From the NCBI RefSeq assembly GCF_900547205.1, contig NZ_URFY01000011.1, positions 44,439 to 108,438 on the forward strand: a DNA stretch of 64,000 nucleotides. The letters are read 5' to 3'. The notes under the pieces are model-generated. The model searched no databases, was not told the DNA's origin, and worked only from the letters and a program-made list of their open reading frames with translations. The stretch is from an uncultured Bacteroides sp. (GTDB lineage Bacteria; Bacteroidota; Bacteroidia; Bacteroidales; Bacteroidaceae). Positions within the stretch are counted from its first letter, which is position 1; every line of letters starts with the position of its first letter. Shown here in pieces: positions 36,076-45,915 of the stretch. The translations under genes were made by a program, and so were the position numbers.

Positions 36076-36660
36076 ATGATGAAACGCAAACTAGTATTTG
36101 CCACCAACAACGCCCACAAACTGGAAGAAGTAGCCGCTATCTTAGGCGAAAAGGTAGAATTGCTAAGCCTTAACGACATCGACTGCCACACGGACATCCC
36201 CGAAACGGCAGACACCCTCGAAGGCAATGCCCTGCTGAAATCGTCCTTTATCTACAACAACTACCACCTCGACTGCTTTGCCGATGACACCGGCCTTGAA
36301 GTGGAAGCACTCAACGGGGCTCCCGGCGTCTACTCCGCCCGCTATGCCGGAGGGGAAGGGCATGATGCGCAAGCAAATATGCTCAAACTGCTCCACGACC
36401 TCGAAGGCAAGAAAAACCGAAAGGCGCAATTCCGCACTGCCATCTCACTGATTCTGGACGGGAAGGAATATCTCTTCGAAGGTGTGATAAAAGGCGAAAT
36501 CATCACAGAGAAGCGCGGTGACTCCGGCTTTGGCTACGACCCCATCTTCCGGCCCGAAGGTTATGACAAGACCTTTGCCGAATTGGGAAACGATATAAAG
36601 AATAAGATTAGCCACCGTGCATTGGCAGTAGAGAAGCTTTGCGAGTTTCTGCAAAGGTGA
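36076..36660 (+). CDS. rdgB: Non-canonical purine NTP pyrophosphatase (RdgB/HAM1)
   Basis: 194 residues. The enzyme hydrolyses ITP, dITP and XTP to monophosphates, keeping deaminated purines out of nucleic acid. Signatures: [12 protein letters not shown] at the N-terminus, [22 protein letters not shown] (about 70-91) and [11 protein letters not shown] (about 150). Two adjacent ATGs (36076, 36079) are possible starts; an earlier in-frame TTG lies in the intergenic linker. It is co-directional with leuS and the YitT gene. Confidence 0.96.
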   Translation: MMKRKLVFATNNAHKLEEVAAILGEKVELLSLNDIDCHTDIPETADTLEGNALLKSSFIYNNYHLDCFADDTGLEVEALNGAPGVYSARYAGGEGHDAQANMLKLLHDLEGKKNRKAQFRTAISLILDGKEYLFEGVIKGEIITEKRGDSGFGYDPIFRPEGYDKTFAELGNDIKNKISHRALAVEKLCEFLQR

Positions 36661-36710
36661 TTTCCATACACTTTATCTACTCATAACACAGCCTCGCATT
36701 TCACATTAAA

Positions 36711-36747
36711 GCCTAAATACAATAAAAACATTCTTTTTTATTTAGGA
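36711..36747 (+). terminator. Weak hairpin after rdgB
   Basis: CCTAAATA (36712-36719) and TATTTAGG (36739-36746) form an A+T-rich stem with a 19-base loop containing TTCTTTTTT. It may end the leuS-yitT-rdgB transcript; stability looks low. Confidence 0.3.
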
Positions 36748-36830
36748 ACTTATCCCTTTAAATTGTCTTAAGTAATAAAGATAAGATAGAAAGAAAATCT
36801 TTTGTTGTACCTTATAAATAAAATGAATTT

Positions 36831-38366
36831 ATGAACAGAACAATGTTATTTTTCTTGGGTAGCGGATTACTTCCCGCTTTGCCCCACGCCAATGCACAGA
36901 ACACAAACACCCGTCCCAACATCATATATATAATGTGTGATGATATGGGATATGGCGATTTGGGATGCTACGGACAGCCTTATATCAAGACTCCAAACAT
37001 TGATAACATGGCAAAGGAAGGGATGCGTTTTACACAAGCTTACGCAGGAAGCCCCGTAAGTGCGCCATCCCGCGCTTCTTTCATGACCGGCCAGCATAGC
37101 GGACACTGCGAGGTGCGCGGCAACAAAGAGTATTGGCGCAACGTTCCGATGGTGACGTACGGAAACAATAAAGACTTCTCAGTAGTGGGTCAGCACCCAT
37201 ACGACCCTAATCATGTGATTATTCCTGAAATAATGAAGGACCAAGGTTATACTACCGGTATGTTCGGCAAGTGGGCAGGCGGCTACGAAGGCTCTGTCTC
37301 CACCCCCGACAAACGAGGCATCGACGAATATTATGGCTATATCTGCCAGTTCCAGGCGCACTTGTATTATCCTAATTTCCTCAACCGCTACAGCAAATCA
37401 TTGGGCGACACAGCAGTGATACGAGTTGTAATGGATGAAAACATAAAATACCCGATGTTCGGCAAAGAGTATTTCAAACGTCCTCAATACTCGGCCGACC
37501 TGATTCATGATGAAGCAATGAAGTGGCTGGACAAGCAGGATGGCAAGCAGCCTTTCTTCGGTATCTTCACCTACACATTACCCCATGCCGAACTGGCCCA
37601 GCCGGAAGACTCCATCCTGCTGGGCTATCAGAAGAAGTTCTTCGTAGACAAAACATGGGGTGGGCAAGAAGGCTCACGCTATAATCCTTCCGTCCATACC
37701 CACGCTCAGTTTGCCGGTATGATTACCCGTCTCGACCAATATGTAGGTCAAATTCTGGAGAAACTGAAAGAAAAGAATCTGGATGAAAATACAATAGTAA
37801 TCTTTACCAGCGACAACGGCCCTCACGAAGAAGGCGGTGCCGACCCAACATTCTTTGGCCGTGACGGTAAATTGCGCGGATTGAAACGCCAGTGTTATGA
37901 AGGTGGAATCCGTATCCCGTTCATCGTCCGTTGGCCGGGTAAGGTTGCAGCCGGAAGTGTCAACGATCATCAGTTTGCATTCTATGACCTGATGCCTACA
38001 TTCAGCGAACTGGCAGGTGTGAAAAACCTTACGAAGAAGTACACCAACAAGAGACTAAAGAAAGGAACCGACTATTTTGACGGAATCTCTATCGTTCCTA
38101 CCCTGACAGGAAAAGGGGAACAGCAGCAGCACGAATTTCTCTACTGGGAATTTGATGAAACCGACCAGATTGCCGTACGCATGGGCGACTGGAAACTGCT
38201 GGTAAAGAAAGGAAAGCCCTTCCTCTACAATCTTGCAACAGACATCCACGAAGACCATGACTTGGCATCTCAACACCCCGACATCGTGGAACGGATGAAA
38301 CAGGTTATCAAAGAACAGCACACACCGAATGAAAATTTCAAAGTGACGCTGCCGGACTTCAATTAA
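36831..38366 (+). CDS. Exported sulfatase, S1 family, serine-type
   Basis: 511 residues with a signal peptide (to about residue 22). Sulfatase core: NIIYIMCDDMGYGDLGCYG (metal-binding Asp pair), SPVSAPSRASFMTGQ (S-x-P-S-R, about 75-89), GKWAGG, IVIFTSDNGPHEEGG (Asp-Asn metal ligands) and LRGLKRQCYEGGIRIPF. The nucleophile position is Ser, not Cys, so formylglycine must be made by an anaerobic sulfatase-maturating enzyme (anSME), not encoded here. The sulfated sugar is not predictable; it sits beside a SusCD locus and in the same region as fucosidases and PL8/GH88, pointing to mucin or glycosaminoglycan. Its stop codon overlaps that of the convergent ECF gene. Confidence 0.93.
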   Translation: MNRTMLFFLGSGLLPALPHANAQNTNTRPNIIYIMCDDMGYGDLGCYGQPYIKTPNIDNMAKEGMRFTQAYAGSPVSAPSRASFMTGQHSGHCEVRGNKEYWRNVPMVTYGNNKDFSVVGQHPYDPNHVIIPEIMKDQGYTTGMFGKWAGGYEGSVSTPDKRGIDEYYGYICQFQAHLYYPNFLNRYSKSLGDTAVIRVVMDENIKYPMFGKEYFKRPQYSADLIHDEAMKWLDKQDGKQPFFGIFTYTLPHAELAQPEDSILLGYQKKFFVDKTWGGQEGSRYNPSVHTHAQFAGMITRLDQYVGQILEKLKEKNLDENTIVIFTSDNGPHEEGGADPTFFGRDGKLRGLKRQCYEGGIRIPFIVRWPGKVAAGSVNDHQFAFYDLMPTFSELAGVKNLTKKYTNKRLKKGTDYFDGISIVPTLTGKGEQQQHEFLYWEFDETDQIAVRMGDWKLLVKKGKPFLYNLATDIHEDHDLASQHPDIVERMKQVIKEQHTPNENFKVTLPDFN

Positions 38367-38938
38367 TTCAATAATGGCATAAGCAAAGGCAAATAATCCT
38401 TTAGCCACACACGGAGCAACTTCAAGGCTTGCTGAATACGGTAATCTACCGTTTTCGGAGAAACTTGAAGTTGCTCTGCTATTTCCTTATAACTTTTCTC
38501 ATTGAACCGATGCATAACGAAAGCTTCCCTATATTGAGGAGGCAAAGATTCAATAGCTTTCTGAGTGCGCATCATCAGTTCTTTCATGTAGACCGGATCT
38601 TGATTATGATGTTCCTTCACCATCCGTTCCTGAAAGAAATGTTCCACACGAAACTTTATCTCATTGTGATGCTTGCGGTTCAGCGCCTGATTATAAACCA
38701 TCCGGTATAAATAAGAATTGAGGGATGTATTAATGCAATCTGTTTCCCGATTCTCCCATAGCCACGTCATGACATCCTGCACAATGTCTTCGACATCTTC
38801 TTTGTCTACAAAACGATAGCAGTAAGTACACAACAGCGGATAATACTTTCGGAACAGGACGTTATAAGCTTTTATATCTCCTCTTTTCATCTTAGCTAAC
38901 AACTTAAAGTCTTCTTCCGAATTAATAGAATCAGTCAT
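38363..38938 (-). CDS. ECF RNA polymerase sigma factor (locus C)
   Basis: 191 residues. Region 2: AYNVLFRKYYPLLCTYCYRFV, DVEDIVQDVMTWLWENRE. Region 4: LPPQYREAFVMHRFNEKSYKEIA, SPKTVDYRIQQALKLL. It belongs to the FecR-linked Bacteroides ECF group. It is divergent from its FecR gene (113-base gap) and convergent with the sulfatase, sharing a 4-base overlap of the two stop codons. Confidence 0.93.
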   Translation of the reverse strand: MTDSINSEEDFKLLAKMKRGDIKAYNVLFRKYYPLLCTYCYRFVDKEDVEDIVQDVMTWLWENRETDCINTSLNSYLYRMVYNQALNRKHHNEIKFRVEHFFQERMVKEHHNQDPVYMKELMMRTQKAIESLPPQYREAFVMHRFNEKSYKEIAEQLQVSPKTVDYRIQQALKLLRVWLKDYLPLLMPLLN

Positions 38939-39051
38939 AAATTCGATTTTAGAGTATTCGATTACAATTTTAACAAAAAAAAGTGATATTCTGTTTAGGA
39001 ATCATCCTTTTTTATTTGTCTTATACATAAAATAAAGAAGTAAATCCTATA

Positions 39052-40086
39052 ATGGAAGAGAAAAAAGATAAAAAAGAAGCTATTGAAAACCTTCTTATTA
39101 GATACTGCCAAGGATTGACTACACCGGAAGAATGTAACGAGGTAGAACAATGGATTGACCAGTCGGAAGAACATCTCCAACTGGCAAAACAGGTATACCT
39201 TATCCATCGAACAACATCCGATATAGAAATCTTGCAGGAAATAAATACGGAAAAAGCTTTGAAACAAGTAACCCGTTCTTTTAAACCTCTGGTTTGGAAA
39301 GTCTGGTTACATCGCATTGAGAAGGTAGCAGCTATATTATTCCTGCCATTATTGTGTGCTTATTTCGTTCAGTTGCTTGGCAAATCGGATGAAAACATTC
39401 AGGAGACGCTGGAAGTTAGGACAAAAGCGGGCCATATCACCCAAATTACACTGCCAGACAGCACCATCGTATTTCTTAATTCCCACTCATCCTTGCGGTA
39501 TCCGCAGAAATTCAGGGATGGCAACCGTGAAGTGACGTTAAAAGGTGAAGGATACTTTGAAGTGACACATAATGAATCTTCTCCTTTTATAGTCAACCTT
39601 TCACAAGGGTTGCAGATAGAAGTATTGGGCACTACATTTAATGTAGAAGCATACGAAGACCAGCCATTCGCCTCTACCACTCTTGTAGAAGGACACGTAA
39701 ATTTCTTATATAATAAGGAAGGTGGCAAGAAAGTCCTCAGTATGGCCCCCGACCATAAAGTACTATTCGATAGAAACAAAGAAAACGTATCCTACTATCA
39801 GGTGGACAGCCGCACAGAAACAGCCTGGAAAGACGGCAAAATTATTTTTAATAATACACCGATATTAGAAGCTATTCACCAATTGGAGAAGAACTTCAAT
39901 GTATCTATCGGATTGAGAAACCAGAACCTGAAAGAATACTCCTTCACCGGGATATTTGACGAACAAGCACTTGAGCCCATACTTGAAAGTTTCAAGATAG
40001 CATCCAAAATACATTGGAGAGAAGTCGGGACAGATACATTGACCCACAAAAAACAAATAGAGTTATTTACAAACAGTCTAAAATAA
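39052..40086 (+). CDS. FecR-family anti-sigma factor (locus C)
   Basis: 344 residues. Cytoplasmic N-terminal helices (1-80), one membrane span (about 86-106, EKVAAILFLPLLCAYFVQLL), FecR domain (TKAGHITQITLPDSTIVFLNSHSSL, GEGYFEVTHNESSPFIV, VLGTTFNVEAYED) and a C-terminal DUF4974 domain (ILEAIHQLEKNFNVSI, YSFTGIFDEQALEPIL). SusC follows 43 bases downstream, so FecR, SusC and SusD are one operon. Confidence 0.93.
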   Translation: MEEKKDKKEAIENLLIRYCQGLTTPEECNEVEQWIDQSEEHLQLAKQVYLIHRTTSDIEILQEINTEKALKQVTRSFKPLVWKVWLHRIEKVAAILFLPLLCAYFVQLLGKSDENIQETLEVRTKAGHITQITLPDSTIVFLNSHSSLRYPQKFRDGNREVTLKGEGYFEVTHNESSPFIVNLSQGLQIEVLGTTFNVEAYEDQPFASTTLVEGHVNFLYNKEGGKKVLSMAPDHKVLFDRNKENVSYYQVDSRTETAWKDGKIIFNNTPILEAIHQLEKNFNVSIGLRNQNLKEYSFTGIFDEQALEPILESFKIASKIHWREVGTDTLTHKKQIELFTNSLK

Positions 40087-40129
40087 TAATATAAACCTTA
40101 TGTATTAACATTAAATCATCAATTAAGTT

Positions 40130-43100
40130 ATGAGAGCCAATTTGAAGAAAATTCCATTATCGATGAAGGTATTCATCATGCTGATATTTTGCTCTATGAT
40201 ATGGGCAAATGCAGCAACTTATTCGCAGGATATCACTTTGAACCTGACGAAGAAAAGCTATTCAGTATCCGAACTGCTGAAAGTTATTGAAAAACAATCA
40301 GGAGTCAATTTCTTTTTCAACAACAAGCAAATTGATATTACGAGAAACGTCAAAATAGATGTTGAGAATAAAAAGCTCTTCGATCTACTAGACGAGATTT
40401 TTGAAGGCACCAACGTGACTTATTCAGTAATGAATAAACGCATAATTTTATCCCTGAAAGAGAAAGACGAAGTACAGAGCACTAAACAAACCGGCAATTA
40501 TACCATTACGGGTGTGGTTGTAGATGAATTGGGCGAGCCCATTATCGGTGCATCGGTAGTAGAAAAAGGAACTACCAATGGGATAATCACCGATTTTGAC
40601 GGCAACTTCAAACTTACAGTGAGTTCTGACAAAGCATTGATTGAGATATCTTACATCGGCTATCAGAATCAGACAGTGAAATATGTACAGGGACAGACAT
40701 TGAGAATAGTTCTGAAGGAAGATACCCAAACGCTGCAAGAAGTAGTGGTAGTAGGCTTCGGTTCGCAGAAGAAAGCCAACCTGACGGGTTCGGTATCCCA
40801 GGTTAAGATGGATGACGTATTGGGCAACCGTCCGATCACGAGCGTCAAGAATGCTTTGCAAGGGACGATGCCCGGTTTGTCTATCAGTGGAGGTTCGGCT
40901 CCCGGTGAATCCAAGACATTCAATATCCGTGGTACTCTTTCCATCAACGGAGGTAGTCCGTTGGTATTGATTGACAACGTAGAGGGTGACATCGATATGC
41001 TGAATCCCGAAGATATTGAATCGGTTTCTGTATTGAAGGATGCTGCATCTTCGGCCATCTATGGTGCCCGCGCTGCATCGGGTGTTATTTTGATAACCAC
41101 AAAGAAGGCTAAAAAGGGAGACAAGTTCTCATTTAACTACAACAACAATTTCGGTTTCCAGACTTCAATCAATCAGCCCGAACAAGCGTCTTTGGACAGC
41201 TATCTACAAGCCTATCAGGATGCAGGATTTGCTGATACATATTTTGCCAACAGTATCTCTGTCGCCAAATGGCGTGAATACCTGGCGGGATATCGTGAAA
41301 ATCCTTCAGCATACCCTACCGTAGGCGATCATATCTATGTGGGCGAAGATGGCTTACCCTATTTCCTGAAAGACGCTAACCTGTATGATGAATTTATGGA
41401 AACCAGCTTTATGCAGACTCATAATGTATCAGCTTCGGGTGGCACAGAGAGACTGCGCTATCGTGTTGCTGCCGGTTTGAGCCATGAAGACGGACCTTTG
41501 ATTGAAAGCAAAGATTCTTATATGCGTAAGAATGTATCTTCTTTCTTGGGAGCCGACATCACCAGTTGGTATACACAGGAGATAGATTTCCGTTATTCAA
41601 CGAGCGACCGCTCTGTTCCGCAGTCTGTAGGCGATGGTATCTATAATATGAACCACATCAGCTATTATCCCTCGGGAATCTTGCCAGAATCCCTCAATCC
41701 CGGATATGGCGATTTACCTTTAATTACGCCTGCTAATATCATTAAACATCAGAATGCACGTAATACCGACGTAAGCAATACCCGCCTTTTCTTCAAAGCT
41801 ATCTTGAAACCACTGAAAGGTTTAGAAGTAGTCGGCGAATACACTTATGACCGCAAAGACGTGGGAAGCTCTTACTATGCAAACAAATGGGAGTACACTT
41901 CTATCCAGCTAAGTTCGTTAAACTCTGTTGATACGGATTATCTCAATAAGAACAGTACGAACTATGATTATAATGCACTGAACATTTACGGAACCTACAA
42001 CTACAGCCTCAATGACAGCCATAACTTCAAGCTGATGGCAGGTTTCAACCAAGAAAGAAGACAGACCAGCTATGAAAATATAACGGCTTACGAAATGGTA
42101 TCTCCGGTAGCTCCTTCTTTTGGCAGTGCCTTAGGCAAGATAGTAGCGGTGAACACTTATGATGATTATGCCATCCGTGGAGGATTCTATCGTTTCAACT
42201 ATAACTATAAAGACAAATATTTGTTCGAGACGAACGGACGCTATGACGGTTCTTCCAAATTCCCGAAGAACTCCCGTTTCGGCTTCTTCCCATCCGTATC
42301 ATTGGGATGGAACGTGGCACGTGAGGACTGGATGCAACGCACTTCCAACTGGCTGGGAGAATTGAAAATCCGTGGTTCTTGGGGACAGATTGGTAACCAG
42401 AATATCAGCAACTATCAGTTCTATCCGAGCATGGACCCGCTGACGGGTGGCTCTTACAATAACAATACTGGTAGCAACAATCCGGTATATTGGTTGGAAA
42501 ACGGAGAACACGTGACATACATCACAGCTCCTAAATTGGTTTCAAGCTCATTTACTTGGGAAGTAGTTGAAACTCTCGACTTAGGTTTCGACATTTCAAT
42601 GCTCAACAACCGACTGAAAGGTTCATTCGACTGGTATCAGCGTACCACAAAAGATATGTTGGTTGCCGGTGTGCAACTACCGGCAGTAATTGGTACAAGT
42701 GCTCCGTTGCAGAACACTGCCGATATGAAAACCACCGGTTGGGAGTTATCTTTGACTTGGAGAGATAAAATCGGTGATTGGGATTACAACGTCGGATTCA
42801 ACCTCTACGACCATACTTCTAAAATTACGAAGTTCAATAACAAAGACGGTGCTTTGAAGTTCCAAGGCGGCGGTATCTTGGCAAACGGAACATATTATGT
42901 AGGCCAGAAGTTAGGTGAAATCTGGGGTTACAAGAGTGACGGTTTCTATACGATTGATGACTTCGTAGATACATCTTCATGGCAACTAAAAGAAGGTGTT
43001 ACTTCTATTGAAGGTGTTAACGTACGTCCGGGAGACGAAAAATTCAAGAACCTGAGCGATGCAACTGGCAACAATCAAATCAACAGTGGATTAAATAAAC

Positions 43101-43678
43101 TGGATGACCATGGTGACTTGACAGTAATCGGTAACACTACTCCCCGTTATTCATTCGGTATCAATCTGGGTGCAGGCTACAAAGGTTTTGCATTGAGCGT
43201 CATGCTTCAAGGAACAGGTAAACGTGACTATTGGATTGGTGGTACTGCCCTCTTCCCATTTGGCGGCGGACAGGATACATACAGACCTGTTTACTACAAT
43301 CAGACAGATTACTGGCAACCCATGGGAGATTGTGGTGGTAAATATACTGAAGCAGATAGGGAATATTGGGTAGCCAAGAATCCGAATGCGAAACTATATC
43401 GTCTTTACAACCAAGCTGCCAATGCCGGATCGAACACACGCATCTCTGACAAATATCTGCAAAGTGCTGCATATATGCGCGTAAAGAATGTGACTTTATC
43501 CTACACATTCCCGAAAACAATGATTCAGAAGATACATCTTTCAAGTCTGAAGTTATTTGCCAGCGGTGAAAACCTTGGAACATTCAGTTCACTGCCCAAA
43601 GGCTATGACCCCGAACGTCTGTCGTGGGGATATCCTTTCTATCGTACCATTTCATTTGGTCTAAATGTTACACTTTAA
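40130..43678 (+). CDS. SusC-like TonB-dependent transporter with STN domain (locus C)
   Basis: 1182 residues. Signal peptide ending WANAATYSQ, STN domain (about 38-100, KKSYSVSELLKVIEKQSGVNFFF), carboxypeptidase-regulatory-like domain (about 122-205, GVVVDELGEPIIGASVVEKG), TonB-box region (TLQEVVVVGFGSQ), plug (DAASSAIYGARAASGVILITTKK) and barrel ending NVTL. The STN domain matches the FecR directly upstream. Codon choice is more A+T-rich than in the locus A and B transporters. Confidence 0.95.
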   Translation: MRANLKKIPLSMKVFIMLIFCSMIWANAATYSQDITLNLTKKSYSVSELLKVIEKQSGVNFFFNNKQIDITRNVKIDVENKKLFDLLDEIFEGTNVTYSVMNKRIILSLKEKDEVQSTKQTGNYTITGVVVDELGEPIIGASVVEKGTTNGIITDFDGNFKLTVSSDKALIEISYIGYQNQTVKYVQGQTLRIVLKEDTQTLQEVVVVGFGSQKKANLTGSVSQVKMDDVLGNRPITSVKNALQGTMPGLSISGGSAPGESKTFNIRGTLSINGGSPLVLIDNVEGDIDMLNPEDIESVSVLKDAASSAIYGARAASGVILITTKKAKKGDKFSFNYNNNFGFQTSINQPEQASLDSYLQAYQDAGFADTYFANSISVAKWREYLAGYRENPSAYPTVGDHIYVGEDGLPYFLKDANLYDEFMETSFMQTHNVSASGGTERLRYRVAAGLSHEDGPLIESKDSYMRKNVSSFLGADITSWYTQEIDFRYSTSDRSVPQSVGDGIYNMNHISYYPSGILPESLNPGYGDLPLITPANIIKHQNARNTDVSNTRLFFKAILKPLKGLEVVGEYTYDRKDVGSSYYANKWEYTSIQLSSLNSVDTDYLNKNSTNYDYNALNIYGTYNYSLNDSHNFKLMAGFNQERRQTSYENITAYEMVSPVAPSFGSALGKIVAVNTYDDYAIRGGFYRFNYNYKDKYLFETNGRYDGSSKFPKNSRFGFFPSVSLGWNVAREDWMQRTSNWLGELKIRGSWGQIGNQNISNYQFYPSMDPLTGGSYNNNTGSNNPVYWLENGEHVTYITAPKLVSSSFTWEVVETLDLGFDISMLNNRLKGSFDWYQRTTKDMLVAGVQLPAVIGTSAPLQNTADMKTTGWELSLTWRDKIGDWDYNVGFNLYDHTSKITKFNNKDGALKFQGGGILANGTYYVGQKLGEIWGYKSDGFYTIDDFVDTSSWQLKEGVTSIEGVNVRPGDEKFKNLSDATGNNQINSGLNKLDDHGDLTVIGNTTPRYSFGINLGAGYKGFALSVMLQGTGKRDYWIGGTALFPFGGGQDTYRPVYYNQTDYWQPMGDCGGKYTEADREYWVAKNPNAKLYRLYNQAANAGSNTRISDKYLQSAAYMRVKNVTLSYTFPKTMIQKIHLSSLKLFASGENLGTFSSLPKGYDPERLSWGYPFYRTISFGLNVTL

Positions 43679-43700
43679 TCTTAATATAGAAGATACAAAT

Positions 43701-45674
43701 ATGAAAAGAATATATATAATGGGCATGATTGCCTTATCAGCCGCACTAAATACCGGTTGTAACGACAGTTTCCTCGATAAAAAGCCGTCTACTTCTATCA
43801 CTGAAGTGAATGCTTTTGAATCGTATGTTACGATTAAGTCTTATATGTGGCCATGCTTTGAGATGCTTACTAACACAACCATAGCCACTTCTCCCAATAA
43901 TTTTGGAGCTAACTCTACTTATCTGGGTGACTGGAATGCTGGTTATATTTCCAACAAGAACAACAACATGAATGACTTTGCCTTCCAAGAGAAGACAGGT
44001 GCTTCATCGGGCAATGGATGGTCGTTCTCTTACATCTACCGCATCAACATCATGCTGCGTGCACTTGAAAATTCCACATTATCCGAGTCGGAAAAGGACC
44101 ATTGGAAAGCTATCGGTTATTTCTTCCACTCTTTCTGGTATATGGAACTGATTGACCGTTTCGGCGATGTGCCATGGATTGACAAGGTGCTGGACGAAAG
44201 TTCGGAAGAGACTTACGGACCACGCAATCCCCGCAAAGAAGTTGCCGATAAAGTATTGGAACGTCTCAAATGGGCTGAGCAGAACATTGGCAACTTTGAA
44301 GATAAGGATGGGAAAAACTACATCAACAAAGCGTGTATTCAGATGGCATTGTCTCGCTTCACCTTGCGCGAAGGTACTTGGAGAAAATACCATAACCTCG
44401 GAGATTACGAAAAGTACCTGACTGAATGTACACGCGTATCTAAGGAGTTGATGGATAAATATCCGACTCTGTACACTGGTACGGACGGACAACCTGCCGC
44501 CGGTTACGGTGAAATGTGGACTACTCAGGACTTGGGAAACATCCCGGGAGTGATTTTATACAAAGAGTTCAAGACGGATTACGTAACATCCTACTTCAAC
44601 TTCCGCGAAAAGAATGACCAGATGCACTTACAGTTGACTCAGGACATGGTTGATATGTATCTGACTAAGAACGGACTTCCAATCAATAACTCTGAAAATA
44701 GCCAATATGAAGGTGGCACAAAAGACATCTATGATATCTTCCGCAATCGCGACCCACGTATGTATCACACCGTTACTCCGCCGTATGTTGTAGTAAATAG
44801 CACAGCAAACCGCCCCGAAGGCTATCCCAACTGCAAATGGGGTTATCACGAAAATCCAAAATATCGTGAATATATGGATATCATGGGCATCAACGGCCCT
44901 TGCAGCAACCCCGGCGAACCGGGAGCAATGAAACGTCTGCCGGTAACCAACTGGAACGGTGCAACCATTATCTGGAAAGCTCCGAACCTGAAAGGTGCAA
45001 TAGCACCCTGCTGCACATCATCGGGATATTATCTGTGGAAGAACTATAACTGCTGGGAACTTTCCAACAACAATGCAGCGGTTTGCGACTCCGACAAACC
45101 AATCTTCAAAGTTGAAGAAGCAATATTGAACTATGCAGAAGCTATGTGCGAACTAGGTCTGTTCGACCAAGCAGCAGCCAATATTTCTATCAACCGCTTG
45201 CGTACACGTGCAGAAATCAGTCCGATGGATGTAAGCAAAATAGACGCCAACTTCGACCCGAACCGCGATAAAGGAAATAATGCTTGGTGGACAGGCTCAA
45301 TGCCCGACTATGCAGTGGACCCATTATTATGGGAAATACGTCGTGAACGTATCATTGAACTTATGGGCGAAGGATTCGGATTCTATGATGTACGCCGTTG
45401 GGCAAAAGCGCCTTACTTCATCAACCGCCAGGAAAAAGGTATGTGGTGGAATAGCAAGGATCCTATTTATAATATCAACACCAATGGTATCCTGAATCTT
45501 GAAACCGGACTGAAAGATGGAACTAAGACAGAAGGTTATATCTACGTCAATCCTAACGCGAAAGTAGAAGGAAAGGGATGGCTCGACCAGTACTATCTCT
45601 ATTGCATCCCAACCGAGGAACTTGCTTTGAATCCTCAATTGGAGCAGAACCCCGGATGGCCAGGAGCTAAATAA
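43701..45674 (+). CDS. SusD/RagB-family nutrient-binding lipoprotein (locus C)
   Basis: 657 residues with lipobox AALNTGCNDSFLDKKPS. SusD features: WKAIGYFFHSFWYMELIDRFGDVPWI (TPR helices), FKVEEAILNYAEAMCELGLFDQAA, LLWEIRRERIIELMGEGFGFYDVRRW and a C-terminal LNPQLEQNPGW. The ATG at 43701 was chosen; an upstream in-frame start overlaps the end of SusC. It lies 22 bases after SusC and before a strong terminator. Confidence 0.94.
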   Translation: MKRIYIMGMIALSAALNTGCNDSFLDKKPSTSITEVNAFESYVTIKSYMWPCFEMLTNTTIATSPNNFGANSTYLGDWNAGYISNKNNNMNDFAFQEKTGASSGNGWSFSYIYRINIMLRALENSTLSESEKDHWKAIGYFFHSFWYMELIDRFGDVPWIDKVLDESSEETYGPRNPRKEVADKVLERLKWAEQNIGNFEDKDGKNYINKACIQMALSRFTLREGTWRKYHNLGDYEKYLTECTRVSKELMDKYPTLYTGTDGQPAAGYGEMWTTQDLGNIPGVILYKEFKTDYVTSYFNFREKNDQMHLQLTQDMVDMYLTKNGLPINNSENSQYEGGTKDIYDIFRNRDPRMYHTVTPPYVVVNSTANRPEGYPNCKWGYHENPKYREYMDIMGINGPCSNPGEPGAMKRLPVTNWNGATIIWKAPNLKGAIAPCCTSSGYYLWKNYNCWELSNNNAAVCDSDKPIFKVEEAILNYAEAMCELGLFDQAAANISINRLRTRAEISPMDVSKIDANFDPNRDKGNNAWWTGSMPDYAVDPLLWEIRRERIIELMGEGFGFYDVRRWAKAPYFINRQEKGMWWNSKDPIYNINTNGILNLETGLKDGTKTEGYIYVNPNAKVEGKGWLDQYYLYCIPTEELALNPQLEQNPGWPGAK

Positions 45675-45693
45675 ATAACAAACCTCATAGTAC

Positions 45694-45737
45694 AAGAGGG
45701 AATAGGGCGATAGTGACCTATTCCCTCTTACTGTTTT
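45694..45737 (+). terminator. Terminator of the FecR-SusC-SusD operon (locus C)
   Basis: A perfect 13-bp stem, AAGAGGGAATAGG (45694-45706) and CCTATTCCCTCTT (45717-45729), 10-base loop, followed by ACTGTTTTT. Confidence 0.8.
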
Positions 45738-45817
45738 TATAGCCTACATGATAAATGCCGGATTCCATGGATATTAATCTATTTGTCTATTAAAATCCTA
45801 AATAAGCGGAAGAGGGC

Positions 45818-45848
45818 TTGGCAATCTGTAGAAGTTATTTTAATTTTG
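45818..45848 (+). promoter_or_regulatory. Promoter of the OmpA-family lipoprotein gene
   Basis: TTG (45818-45820) and TAATTTTG (45841-45848), spaced 20 bases, fit the Bacteroides consensus. The ATG follows 67 bases later. Confidence 0.6.
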
Positions 45849-45915
45849 CACCCAATTCATTGAAAATGAAGAGTAAGACGAAATAACATCATTATTTGCA
45901 TAACATAAAAACGCA

